From Bacillota bacterium (GTDB lineage Bacteria > Bacillota > DSM-12270 > Thermacetogeniales > Thermacetogeniaceae), in the NCBI GenBank assembly GCA_029907475.1, contig JARYLU010000001.1, positions 124,001 to 188,000 on the forward strand: DNA of 64,000 nt, written 5' to 3'. Made by a program: the position numbers and the translations under genes. The notes below the pieces were generated by a model. It was not told the origin of the DNA. It did no database searches and saw only the letters and a program-made list of their open reading frames with translations. Positions 18,206-27,029 of this stretch are shown piece after piece (within the stretch, counting starts at the first letter, position 1; each line of letters starts with the position of its first letter).

Positions 18206-18949
18206 ATGGCGAAACACATTGCACTTGCGGGTAAGGGAGGAACGGGCAAGACCACAATCGCATCCCTCGTTGTAAGGTACTTAATTGAAAACAAAAAGGG
18301 TGCAGTTCTGGCTGTAGATGCCGATCCCAACTCCAATTTAAACGAGGCATTAGGCGTTGAAGTGAAAAATTCGATCTCCAACATTCTGGTTGATATCAAG
18401 AAAAGTAACGTTCCTACCGGTATGACGAAAGACGTATACCTCGAATTGAAGTTACATCAAGCTTTAACTGAAACAAAATACTTTGACCTGCTGGTAATGG
18501 GAGGACCTCAGGGGCCCGGGTGTTATTGCTATCCGACGGAGTTGCTGAAACGACATATTGACGTTTTAGATAAAAACTATGCATACATGGTGATTGACAA
18601 CGAAGCGGGAATGGAGCACATCAGTCGGGAAACCATCGAAAATATAGATATTATGCTGGTAATTTCCGATGCCACAGCAAAAGGTGTTCGCACGGCAGGC
18701 AGGATCTATGAACTTGCAAAATCCTTAAAGATTCAAATTAGCGATGCATACCTTATTGTTACGAAAATCGAAGATTCAAGTTCGCTTCAAAGGGAAATTG
18801 AACAGACAGGACTTAAGTTCTTGGGAGCGGTTCCCTTTGATCCTCTTGTTGCTGAATATGATCTCAAAGGGAAGCCTATCATGGAACTGCCGGAAGATAG
18901 TCCTGCAGTTCGTGCAACCCGGGAAATGTTTGAAAAACTATCACTTTAG
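18206..18949 (+). CDS. acsF: AcsF/CooC-like ATPase (second nickel-maturation ATPase)
   Basis: Product of 247 residues, a second CooC-family ATPase in the same cluster. P-loop ALAGKGGTGKTTIAS, then LAVDADPNSNLNEALG; a CxC motif is in GPGCYCYPTELL, and VIDNEAGMEHISRETI replaces the more common aspartate-rich Walker B. Homologues at this place in acs clusters are called AcsF and are linked to nickel insertion into the A-cluster of acetyl-CoA synthase; whether it serves AcsB or AcsA here is inference. ATG start with GAAAGGTGGGG upstream; acsD follows after 17 bases. Confidence 0.9.
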   Translation: MAKHIALAGKGGTGKTTIASLVVRYLIENKKGAVLAVDADPNSNLNEALGVEVKNSISNILVDIKKSNVPTGMTKDVYLELKLHQALTETKYFDLLVMGGPQGPGCYCYPTELLKRHIDVLDKNYAYMVIDNEAGMEHISRETIENIDIMLVISDATAKGVRTAGRIYELAKSLKIQISDAYLIVTKIEDSSSLQREIEQTGLKFLGAVPFDPLVAEYDLKGKPIMELPEDSPAVRATREMFEKLSL

Positions 18950-18966
18950 ACAAGAAAGGAGAGTAA

Positions 18967-19944
18967 ATGATGCCGGTTGAGATTTTAAAAGAAAAATTTA
19001 CTGGTAAAGTTCAGGAAGTAGTGCTCGGCGCAACAAAAGAAGAGGGCGGTACCAGGGCTTATACGGTGAAATTGGGCGGAAGCTCGACCCTGCCTTTCCT
19101 TCAGTTCGAAGGCGATATTCCTAACCGTCCTGTAATTGCGCTTGAGGTTTGGGATATCAAGCCAGATTGGCCTGAGTGTTTTGTGCCTTACTACGGCGAT
19201 GTCTGGGAAGACCCGGTTGCCTGGGCGAAAAAGGCTGAGGAATACGGGGCCGACGTTATTTATCTCCGCCTTCAGGGCGCAGATCCGGAATTGGAAAATT
19301 CAAGGACCGCAGATGACTGCGCAAAAATTGTAAAGGCGGTTTTAGAGAATACGGGTGCCCCCCTGATGGTAGAAGGTCCCGGATTCCCGGATAAGGATAA
19401 TGAAGTCCTGCAGGCGGTGGCGGAAACGGCTGCAGGGGAAAACATCGCTCTTGGTGTTGCCGAAAAGGATAACTACAGGTCAATCGCTGCTGCCTGCATG
19501 ATGGGCAAGCACTGTATCGTGGGGCGTTCACCGGTTGATATCAACATTTTAAAACAGTTAAACATTATGATTACAGAAATGGGTGTTTCACCTGAAAAGA
19601 TCATCAATGACCCCTTAACAGGCGGTTTGGGATATGGGATTGAATACTCCTACTCGATTATGGAACGGGCACGCTGGGGGGCCCTGATTGGGGATAAAAT
19701 GATGGCATTCCCGGTTGTTTGTTTAGCTGGCCCCGAGGCATGGCGGCCGAAAGAGCCCAATGCTCCTAATGAAGAGGCCGGTCGCGGTTGGGGCGACCAA
19801 AAGGTGCGGGGAATCATGTGGGAGGCTATGACGGCTGCTGCTTTGCTGCAAGCCGGTGGAGACCTTGTACTTATGCGGCACCCAGAAGCAGTAAAATTAG
19901 TGAAGAAACAGCTTGAAGATCTCATGGTCCCGAACACCTACTAA
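18967..19944 (+). CDS. acsD: Corrinoid iron-sulfur protein small subunit (CODH/ACS delta)
   Basis: Product of 325 residues. Recognised by the opening VEILKEKFTGKVQEV, LEVWDIKPDWPE, DVIYLRLQGADPE, and the late segments NDPLTGGLGYGIEYSYSIMER and GWGDQKVRGIMWEA, all typical of CdhD/AcsD. It forms the TIM-barrel partner of AcsC in the corrinoid iron-sulfur protein. Two adjacent ATG codons (18967 and 18970) follow GGAGAG; either can be the start. Confidence 0.97.
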   Translation: MMPVEILKEKFTGKVQEVVLGATKEEGGTRAYTVKLGGSSTLPFLQFEGDIPNRPVIALEVWDIKPDWPECFVPYYGDVWEDPVAWAKKAEEYGADVIYLRLQGADPELENSRTADDCAKIVKAVLENTGAPLMVEGPGFPDKDNEVLQAVAETAAGENIALGVAEKDNYRSIAAACMMGKHCIVGRSPVDINILKQLNIMITEMGVSPEKIINDPLTGGLGYGIEYSYSIMERARWGALIGDKMMAFPVVCLAGPEAWRPKEPNAPNEEAGRGWGDQKVRGIMWEAMTAAALLQAGGDLVLMRHPEAVKLVKKQLEDLMVPNTY

Positions 19945-19992
19945 TGAGGAAAGAGTGGAAAGGCTTAAAATTTTGCTTTAATAAAATTTTAA

Positions 19993-20799
<807 letters not shown>

Positions 20800-20827
20800 A
20801 GATAAGAGACCGCGTAAGGGGTTCCAT

Positions 20828-20870
20828 GTAAGGTCCCGCTTCAACTTGCGACGGTAAGGCGGGACCTTAC
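20828..20870 (+). other. Intercistronic hairpin after acsE
   Basis: GTAAGGTCCCGC (20828-20839) pairs perfectly with GCGGGACCTTAC (20859-20870) across a 19-base loop; a run of six T follows ten bases later (20880-20885). It could be an attenuator that lowers expression of the hdrA/met genes relative to acs genes. Confidence 0.55.
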
Positions 20871-20947
20871 TAAACCCTATTTTTTAAGGTTAAGTTTTTA
20901 TGGGGAGTGGTTTCAAAGTTCGTCTTTCTTTAATAGGGGGAAACTCA

Positions 20948-22936
20948 ATGAGTAAAAAAAGTAAACACATTCGCGTCGGAATCTACCTTTGTGATTGCGA
21001 TGGAAGAATTTCCGAAAAAATTGACCTGAATAAAGTCAAAACTGTAATCCAAAGTGAAGCTGATTTCGAATATATCAGGGTCACTAATGTTCTTTGCGGG
21101 AAGGTGGAACAGGAAAGACTTGCTCAAGAAATAGATAAGTATTCATTAAATCGTCTTTTAATTGCGGGTTGTACGGATCCTTTTATTACGCGGCAATTTT
21201 TACAAGTAGCGGAAGAGAACGGTCTCATCCGTTACTATGTTGATTTTGTTGACCTCTCTGCGGTTGGCGAAGGAAAACATGATGCTACGGAGGCTGCGAT
21301 TTTGGCGATAAATAATGTGCTTGCAAACATGCAACTCCGGGGTGATATTGGGCTGGAAGAACTTCAGGTTCTCCCTGAGGTTCTGGTTGTTGGGTGCGGA
21401 AACGATGGAGCAACTGCTGCGTTAGCAATTGCTCAAAACCAGCCGGTCGTCATGATTGACCAAGAATTTGAAACCAGCGGGGTTGCACTTGTTAGTGGGA
21501 ACCCAAAAATTACTGTAAAAACAGGAGCCAAACTAGTTGGACTGGAAGGCTTCCCCGGCAACTTTACCGTACGGATTTTGGAAAACGGGAAAATTTCGAA
21601 GCAAAATTTTGGAGCAATTGTACTTGCATTAGATGCCCAGCCTGTCTTTGACAAAAACAAGTACGGCGGGGTTGCGCCAGGTGAGAAGATTCTTTTGTTG
21701 TCCCAGTTTACTAATGCAAAGAAGGATTACTTGGGCCAAAAAATTACTTTCATTTTAGGGAAAGCAGATCTTGATTCTCTCCTTTCGTACGCAGCTGTTT
21801 TAAAAGAAGCTATTAGTCTTAAAGAAAAAGGTGCAGCAGACGTTACTGTCTTTTACGATGACATGAAGGTATCAGCGGATTACCTTGAACAGTACTACGA
21901 AAAAGCCCGCGCCGTAGGGGTTAATTTCTTAAAATACGGCGGTGATTTAGAAATTTATACGACAGTTGTCGCTGCAACGGTACAGTATCGCGAACCTTTC
22001 CTGCCACAGGGTTTTCCGGTAAAAGTAACTTCTGATTATCTGGTACTCGCGGAAGATTACGTTCCTGCTCCGGTCACCCAGGAATTGGCTGAGACGTTAG
22101 AGGTCAGGTTGGGTCCTGGAGGATTCTTCCAGGATGACAATGTTCACTTCCTTCCAATTAAGTCAAACCGTGAGGGGATTTATTTCGTAGGAAGCTGCCA
22201 CGGTCCCATTCATGGAATTGACCTTGCAAGGGAAGTAGAGGCTGTCGCCGCTGAAGTAAGCCGTTTCGCTCATGGTACCTTAAAGGTACCCGCCTTGCAA
22301 CCTCGCGTGGAAGCAGAAAAATGCGCGGTTTGTCTTACTTGCTACCGCACTTGTCCTCATAAAGCCATCGAAATCGTTCACGACGAAAGTTTGAACAATA
22401 TGTATTATTCAGCGGCGAGAATGCACCCCCTCGCATGCCGTCGCTGTGGTACATGTGCGGCAGAATGCCCGGGCAAGGCTATTCAGTTGCCTTTTTATTC
22501 AGACCAGGAAATCTTACTTGAAGTCACAAAGCCCCCTAAACTAATAGCTTATGCATGCGAGAATTCGGGAGCGTTAGCCGCTGAGTTTGCTCAACAATTG
22601 GAATCTCAGGTACAAAACGATTTACAGATTGTTCGTGTACCCTGTTCAGGTAAGATTGATGTAATTTACATACTTAAAGCCCTGGAACGGGGTGCTGATG
22701 GTGTGATCCTACTGGTCTGTCACCGGGATAACTGCAAGTATGTATGGGGTAACGAAAGGGCAGAAAAACGTAAAGAACAAGTCCGGAAGTTGCTGAATGA
22801 TATCGGGCTTGAAGGAGATCGGGTTGAAATTGTGCATGTCGCTGCTAATCAGGGAAACCAGTTTAACACTGCAGTGAAGGCGATGGCGGAGAAGGTTCGC
22901 CAATTTGGAACAAACCCGGGGAAGGTGGTAAAGTAA
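20948..22936 (+). CDS. HdrA-like iron-sulfur protein fused to an MvhD-type domain
   Basis: Product of 662 residues. Domain order: HdrA N-terminal region (IRVGIYLCDCDGRISEKID, VLCGKVEQ); a Rossmann-like region at about 150-440 in which the usual FAD motif GGGxxG reads VVGCGNDGATAALA and lacks the normal glycines; two [4Fe-4S] motifs CAVCLTCYRTCP and CRRCGTCAAECP; and a C-terminal MvhD/FlpD domain with RVPCSGKIDV and LLVCHRDNCKYVWGN. Such proteins pass electrons between hydrogenase- or NADH-linked partners and heterodisulfide-reductase-like units. Gene order with metV and metF points to electron supply for methylene-THF reductase. ATG 20948 has AGGGGGA seven bases upstream. It abuts metV with no gap. 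Confidence 0.88.
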   Translation: MSKKSKHIRVGIYLCDCDGRISEKIDLNKVKTVIQSEADFEYIRVTNVLCGKVEQERLAQEIDKYSLNRLLIAGCTDPFITRQFLQVAEENGLIRYYVDFVDLSAVGEGKHDATEAAILAINNVLANMQLRGDIGLEELQVLPEVLVVGCGNDGATAALAIAQNQPVVMIDQEFETSGVALVSGNPKITVKTGAKLVGLEGFPGNFTVRILENGKISKQNFGAIVLALDAQPVFDKNKYGGVAPGEKILLLSQFTNAKKDYLGQKITFILGKADLDSLLSYAAVLKEAISLKEKGAADVTVFYDDMKVSADYLEQYYEKARAVGVNFLKYGGDLEIYTTVVAATVQYREPFLPQGFPVKVTSDYLVLAEDYVPAPVTQELAETLEVRLGPGGFFQDDNVHFLPIKSNREGIYFVGSCHGPIHGIDLAREVEAVAAEVSRFAHGTLKVPALQPRVEAEKCAVCLTCYRTCPHKAIEIVHDESLNNMYYSAARMHPLACRRCGTCAAECPGKAIQLPFYSDQEILLEVTKPPKLIAYACENSGALAAEFAQQLESQVQNDLQIVRVPCSGKIDVIYILKALERGADGVILLVCHRDNCKYVWGNERAEKRKEQVRKLLNDIGLEGDRVEIVHVAANQGNQFNTAVKAMAEKVRQFGTNPGKVVK

Positions 22937-23608
22937 ATGATCGTTGCTGAAAGAAAACCAGTTGAGAAGATTCTTGAGATGATCGCGCCCTATAAGAAGG
23001 TTTTAGTGGCAGGGTGCCTGGGGTGCGTAACGGTGTGCCTGACGGGCGGCGAAAAAGAGGTTGGCATTCTGGCTTCTCAGATCCGGATGGCACGCAGCAA
23101 AGAAGGCAACCCGATCGAGGTAATCGAACAGACTGTGGAACGCCAGTGCGATGCCGAATACAATGCCAAATTCCTGGAAAATGTTGAAAAAGTCGAAGCC
23201 ATTGTCTCTCTAGCCTGTGGCATTGGTATTCAGTACCTGGGCGAGAAGTATCCCTCGACCCCGATCTTCCCCGGTGTCAATACCCTGATGCTGGGCGCCA
23301 ACATCGATGTCGGCAAGTGGGAGGAGCGGTGCTTCGCCTGCGGCGACTGCGTCCTTGATAAGACAGGCGGTATTTGCCCCATCGCCCGTTGCTCCAAGAG
23401 TCTGTTGAACGGACCCTGCGGCGGTTCCCAGTACGGGAAGTGCGAGGTCTCCAAGGATGTACCCTGTGCCTGGCAACTGATCTATGACCGGTTGACAGCT
23501 ATCGGCCAGGTGGACAAGTTGAGGGAAATCATCCCGGCGAAGAACTGGCTGCGCGCCAAGGGCCCGAGAACTTATGTAAGGGAGGATCTGACCCTTGACA
23601 GAAGCTAA
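22937..23608 (+). CDS. metV: MetV, zinc/iron-sulfur partner subunit of methylenetetrahydrofolate reductase
   Basis: Product of 223 residues. It matches the MTHFR C-terminal (MetV) family: LVAGCLGCVTVCLTGG near residue 30, LACGIGIQYLGEKYP, and the cysteine-rich segments CFACGDCVLDKTGGICP and LLNGPCGGSQYGKCE. In Moorella-type acetogens MetV forms a core complex with MetF. The ATG follows the hdrA-like stop directly, with GGGAAGGTGG as ribosome site, and the end overlaps metF by 14 bases, so the two are translationally coupled. Base composition rises sharply here compared with the preceding gene. Confidence 0.93.
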   Translation: MIVAERKPVEKILEMIAPYKKVLVAGCLGCVTVCLTGGEKEVGILASQIRMARSKEGNPIEVIEQTVERQCDAEYNAKFLENVEKVEAIVSLACGIGIQYLGEKYPSTPIFPGVNTLMLGANIDVGKWEERCFACGDCVLDKTGGICPIARCSKSLLNGPCGGSQYGKCEVSKDVPCAWQLIYDRLTAIGQVDKLREIIPAKNWLRAKGPRTYVREDLTLDRS

Positions 23609-24638
23609 CAGCAAACCCGAAGGCAACTTGAAATCAGGCAGCGCATTAGAAAGAACCTATGCATCAGGCCAATTTGTCGTCACCGGCGAGATCGGCCCAC
23701 CCAAGGAATCGAGCTTCCATCACATCGAGATGTACGGTCAGGGGATGATGGGGCGGGTCGACGCCGTCAACTTCACCGACAACCAGACCGCCGTCACCCG
23801 GCTCTCCAGTTGGGCGGCATCCATCAAGCTAATTCAGATGGGCATGGAGCCGAACCTGCAGGTTGTGTGCAGGGACCGCAACCGCCTGGCCATCCAGAGC
23901 GACCTGCTGGGCGCCTATGCACTCGGGGTACGCAACGTGCTCTGCCTGTCCGGCGACCACCAGATGTTTGGCAACCACCCCGGCTGCAAGGGCGTCTACG
24001 ACGTTGACTCCATCCAGTTGATCGGGATAGTGAAGAGGCTTCGGGATGAGGGGCGTTTCGAGTGCGGCGAGGAGTGCAAGCACAACCCCAGGTTCTTCAT
24101 CGGCTGCGCCGCGAACCCCTTCGGCGATCCCTTCGAGTTCCGGGTGGTGCGCCTGGAGAAGAAGATCGAGGCCGGCGCCGATTTTGTACAGACCCAGTGC
24201 ATCCTGGACATGGAACGCTTCGAGCGGTTCATGGAGCTGGTCCGGGCGCGCGGCCTGCACAAGCGAATCTATATCAGCCCCGGGCTGATGCCGGTCAAGT
24301 CCCCGAAGATGGCCCGATACATGCAGACGGGCGTGCCCGGGATGATGGTATCGGAAGAGTTCTGCCAATTCTTAGAGAAGGCGGAAAATGGGAAGATCGC
24401 GGCCCTGGATCTGACGGTGAATTATCTCAAGCATGTCCAAAAGATCGAGGGAGTGGCGGGTGCGCACATCATGGCCGTGGCGTGGGAGGAAGTGGTGCCC
24501 TTGATCTTGGCGAAAGCTGGCGTCCTTCCCAGGCCCTTCGCGGCTTTCAAGGACACCCCCGGGGCTATCACCGATGAACTCAAGGCTTTATGGAAAAAGT
24601 CAGGCGTTGAGAATTATGCTCCGGAGCTGCTGACATAG
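23595..24638 (+). CDS. metF: 5,10-Methylenetetrahydrofolate reductase
   Basis: Product of 347 residues, with a TIM-barrel FAD-binding pattern: VTGEIGPPKESS near the N-terminus, VDAVNFTDNQTA, NVLCLSGDH, GCAANPFGDP, KIEAGADFVQTQ and YISPGLMPVKS. It reduces methylene-THF to methyl-THF, the methyl donor for AcsE. TTG start at 23595 preceded by GGGAGG. This gene and metV are clearly richer in G+C than both flanking hdr-like genes: for example 41 of 60 bases at 23881-23940 against 25 of 60 at 21481-21540. That may reflect strong expression bias or a foreign origin of the metVF pair. Confidence 0.95.
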   Translation: MTEANSKPEGNLKSGSALERTYASGQFVVTGEIGPPKESSFHHIEMYGQGMMGRVDAVNFTDNQTAVTRLSSWAASIKLIQMGMEPNLQVVCRDRNRLAIQSDLLGAYALGVRNVLCLSGDHQMFGNHPGCKGVYDVDSIQLIGIVKRLRDEGRFECGEECKHNPRFFIGCAANPFGDPFEFRVVRLEKKIEAGADFVQTQCILDMERFERFMELVRARGLHKRIYISPGLMPVKSPKMARYMQTGVPGMMVSEEFCQFLEKAENGKIAALDLTVNYLKHVQKIEGVAGAHIMAVAWEEVVPLILAKAGVLPRPFAAFKDTPGAITDELKALWKKSGVENYAPELLT

Positions 24639-24668
24639 CAGAAGTGACCTGAATTGGAGGGGTATAAT

Positions 24669-25709
24669 TTGGAAAGAGAAAAAGTACTTGTAATTGGTGG
24701 CGGCACTGCGGGAATGACGAGTGCCCTTGAGTTAGCCGAGCGAGGGGTAGAAGTTTTTCTAATCGAAAAAGAAAAAGAAATTGGCGGAAAAGCAGCGGAT
24801 TACTGCTGTAAAGCTACTGAAAAGTGCAACCGTTGTGCCGCTTGTTTGGTCCTGCAGCAGAAAGATAAAGTTTCACAGGAACCTCTGGTTCATGTCCTGA
24901 CCAGCGCCCGGGTGACGGAGGTAAAAAGAAACGGAAAGGGCTTTAAAGCTGCAGTTACCCGGGGGGAAGACGTTCTTGCGCTAGAGGCACAGGCTGTTAT
25001 TGTAGCAACTGGTTTTGATCCCTATGATTTAAAGAGAAGAAGTGAGTTTGCTTATGGGCTGGAGGGCAATGTTATCTCAGGGTTGGAACTGGAGAAAGCT
25101 TTAAAAGAAAAGGGAAGTTTTGCTGCAGCCTTCGGTTCCGGAATCAAAAAAATCGGGTTTATTCAATGTGTGGGAAGCCGGGATCTCTCGATAGGTAATG
25201 GCTACTGTTCGAGGGTTTGCTGTATGTATGCGGCCAAACTTGCTAAAATAATTCGGAATGAATTGCCTGAAGTCGAGATTGATATTTTCTATATGGACTT
25301 TCAGAGCTTTGGGAAAGGCTTCAGTATTTTTAATCAAGAGCTTAGAGAAACTGATAAAGTTAGATTCATCAGAGCCATTCCTTCAAAGATTTACGGTTTT
25401 CCCTATGACCGCCTGACGGTCCGTTATACCGATTCTATGGTTGGGAAGCCCTGCGAAGATAAGTACGATTTAATCGTGCTCTCTCTTGCCATCACTCCCT
25501 CTGAAAGCAGCCAGCAACTTGCACAGCAACTGGGACTCAACCTGGATAATTACGGATTTATGGCAGGATGCTCAGATGAAGAAACAGTTGTTACAAATCA
25601 ACCAGGTGTTTTCCTGGCGGGTGTCTGTCAGGGACCCAAAGATATTCCCCAGACAATCGGACACGCCAGGGCCGCGGCGGGAATGGTATTCCAGTATCTT
25701 GGCAGCTAA
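24669..25709 (+). CDS. HdrA-like FAD-dependent iron-sulfur oxidoreductase
   Basis: Product of 346 residues. The FAD motif VIGGGTAGMTSALELAERG is canonical and is followed by EKEIGGKAADYCC and a cysteine cluster ATEKCNRCAACLV at the place where HdrA has its TNDCSMC-type cluster. Later segments IQCVGSRD, GYCSRVCCMYAAKLA and FLAGVCQGPKDIPQTIGHA are also HdrA signatures. It lacks the N-terminal domain and ferredoxin modules of full HdrA, which are present instead in the fusion protein at 20948. The two may therefore form one split HdrA. TTG 24669 is the preferred start, with GGAGGGG six bases before it. A terminator follows. Confidence 0.88.
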   Translation: MEREKVLVIGGGTAGMTSALELAERGVEVFLIEKEKEIGGKAADYCCKATEKCNRCAACLVLQQKDKVSQEPLVHVLTSARVTEVKRNGKGFKAAVTRGEDVLALEAQAVIVATGFDPYDLKRRSEFAYGLEGNVISGLELEKALKEKGSFAAAFGSGIKKIGFIQCVGSRDLSIGNGYCSRVCCMYAAKLAKIIRNELPEVEIDIFYMDFQSFGKGFSIFNQELRETDKVRFIRAIPSKIYGFPYDRLTVRYTDSMVGKPCEDKYDLIVLSLAITPSESSQQLAQQLGLNLDNYGFMAGCSDEETVVTNQPGVFLAGVCQGPKDIPQTIGHARAAAGMVFQYLGS

Positions 25710-25769
25710 TTTGAGAAGACAATTAAAGTTTTCGTTTAGACGAAACAGGAAGGTTAATCGGTGCTTTGC

Positions 25770-25801
25770 TACCCCGGTTTGAGCCGGGGTATTCTTTTTT
25801 T
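25770..25801 (+). terminator. Rho-independent terminator ending the acs/met cluster
   Basis: Stem TACCCCGG (25770-25777) with CCGGGGTA (25784-25791), six-base loop, followed by TTC and seven T. Confidence 0.92.
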
Positions 25802-25850
25802 GAAATTAGGTATAACATCATCACCCGGGGAATAAAAATCTAACGAGATC

Positions 25851-26507
25851 ATGCGCAGGCAGGTGAAAGAAATGCCTCTCTCCGAGGAAAAAGTAATTGG
25901 AGAACAAATTTTAACGAAAATCGATCAGCTTATCGAATTAATCATTGCGGCAGGTATGCAGAACAAAAAGGACCGCCAGGAACTATTTAAGCAAGGGTGT
26001 CTCATGATGCGTGAACTCCTAAGCTTGCTGGAGCAGCTTCTCGGCCCCCGGGAAGACTATTTACGTACAGCAGTAAAAGAGTTAGTTATGCAGAGGCTTC
26101 CGGATCAAAGAGTACTTAACGGGTTTGCTGACTTTTACGATCTTCTGGAAGAAATATACCGAAAGGCGCGTCCAATAAAGTATTCCCCTCCGGATTATCA
26201 GGAAAAGACTATCCGTTTACCTGAAATAGGTTCCGGGAACAGCTTAGAGCAGGCCTTAATATTTCTCTTCCCGCGCGATAAAATTCAAAAAAATTATTGG
26301 TATAAAGGAATGAATTTCCAATACTTTCTTCCTTCCTTGAAATTTGCGGTTGAAGACATTGCTTGGAATAAAGCTTTCAATCGCGCCCGGAAAGAATTTT
26401 TTTGTCGCAAGCATGGTATTCGGTTTCTTGTTTTAGATTCCACAAAAGCGGCCAATTACCGTGAGGTTGCCCGCATTATAAAAAGGCAGGTTTCCATTCC
26501 GGATTAA
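25851..26507 (+). CDS. Hypothetical protein with a possible degenerate endonuclease-fold C-terminus
   Basis: Product of 218 residues from ATG 25851; an ATG at 25872 with AGGTGA upstream is as likely. The first 110 residues look helical (LTKIDQLIELIIAAG, MMRELLSLLEQLLG). The last 70 residues resemble the layout of PD-(D/E)XK proteins of the DUF559/Vsr kind: YFLPSLKFAVED, then RARKEFFCRKHGIRFLVLD and a closing helix. The first catalytic aspartate of that fold is not visible, so activity is doubtful. No clear family is recognised. It stands alone between a terminator and the T-box unit. Confidence 0.65.
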   Translation: MRRQVKEMPLSEEKVIGEQILTKIDQLIELIIAAGMQNKKDRQELFKQGCLMMRELLSLLEQLLGPREDYLRTAVKELVMQRLPDQRVLNGFADFYDLLEEIYRKARPIKYSPPDYQEKTIRLPEIGSGNSLEQALIFLFPRDKIQKNYWYKGMNFQYFLPSLKFAVEDIAWNKAFNRARKEFFCRKHGIRFLVLDSTKAANYREVARIIKRQVSIPD

Positions 26508-26620
26508 CCAGTTCCATGAAGATCCCTGCCTGCTCCGTCCCAAAGGGCCCTACGGCGGCTGTAACCGCCGGTAATATCAAGCAGGAAAGCTAATCTTCAG
26601 CCTTCAAAACTCATTCCCTC

Positions 26621-26680
26621 CGGTAAGATTTATCCGTGAGTGAGCCATTTCCCTTTAAGTAAGATTTAACTGTGGGTGAT
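26621..26680. repeat. Dispersed repeat, copy A (possible insertion-sequence end scar)
   Basis: A stretch with GTAAGATTT twice, separated by TGAGTGAGCCATTTCCC. It aligns over about 60 bases with copy B at 55808-55870, with a shared core GTGAGCCATTTCCC. Both copies end just upstream of a strong promoter. The repeated TAAGATTT units and lack of a nearby transposase gene suggest the end of a lost insertion element. Confidence 0.6.
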
Positions 26681-26689
26681 CACGCACTA

Positions 26690-26718
26690 TTGACAAAACT
26701 GGATTTCAATGTTAGAAT
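26690..26718 (+). promoter_or_regulatory. Sigma-A-type promoter of the T-box unit
   Basis: TTGACA at 26690, 17-base spacer, TAGAAT at 26713. Transcription would begin about 20 bases before the T-box leader. Confidence 0.85.
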
Positions 26719-26739
26719 CAGGTTCAAATAACTTAATCC

Positions 26740-26986
26740 AGAGTTAAAGCCTGTGAAGGGGAAGAGTAGGTGGATAATCCATCTTGAAGCGAGCCAGTGA
26801 GGGTGAAAGACTGGCAGGTGGGACACCGAAGGCCGCCCTGGAGGTGCCTGCCGAAGGGTAATTTTTCTTATGTAGGTACGGACGGTTCCCCCCGATAAAG
26901 GGGATTAGAGTTGAACCTTAAAGGTTAACTTGGGTGGTACCGCGGGAGTAAAACCTCGTCCCTTGGGGACGGGGTTATTTTTTTAC
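26740..26986 (+). promoter_or_regulatory. T-box leader, probable alanine (GCC) or glycine (GGC) specifier
   Basis: The T-box motif TGGGTGGTACCGCGG is at 26931-26945, preceded by a stem I with the typical GAAGGGGAAGAGTAGG opening and an AGCGAGCC...GACTGGC arm. The specifier region reads CCGAAGGCCGCCCTGGAG at 26826-26843. Aligned with the usual GAA-n-XXX layout this gives GCC at 26832-26834 (alanine); GGC one base earlier would be glycine. The terminator is CCTCGTCCC paired with GGGACGGGG, followed by seven T (26952-26984). It should raise expression of the aminotransferase gene when the matching tRNA is uncharged. Confidence 0.9.
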
Positions 26987-27029
26987 TAAAAATTTGTTCC
27001 GTGATTTCTGGGGAGTGAGGGGGAGCAAA

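Noticed and set aside
23829-24577. Two overlapping 170-180-codon open frames in metF (one on each strand)
   Set aside because: Artefacts of the high G+C of metF; metF itself is unmistakable.
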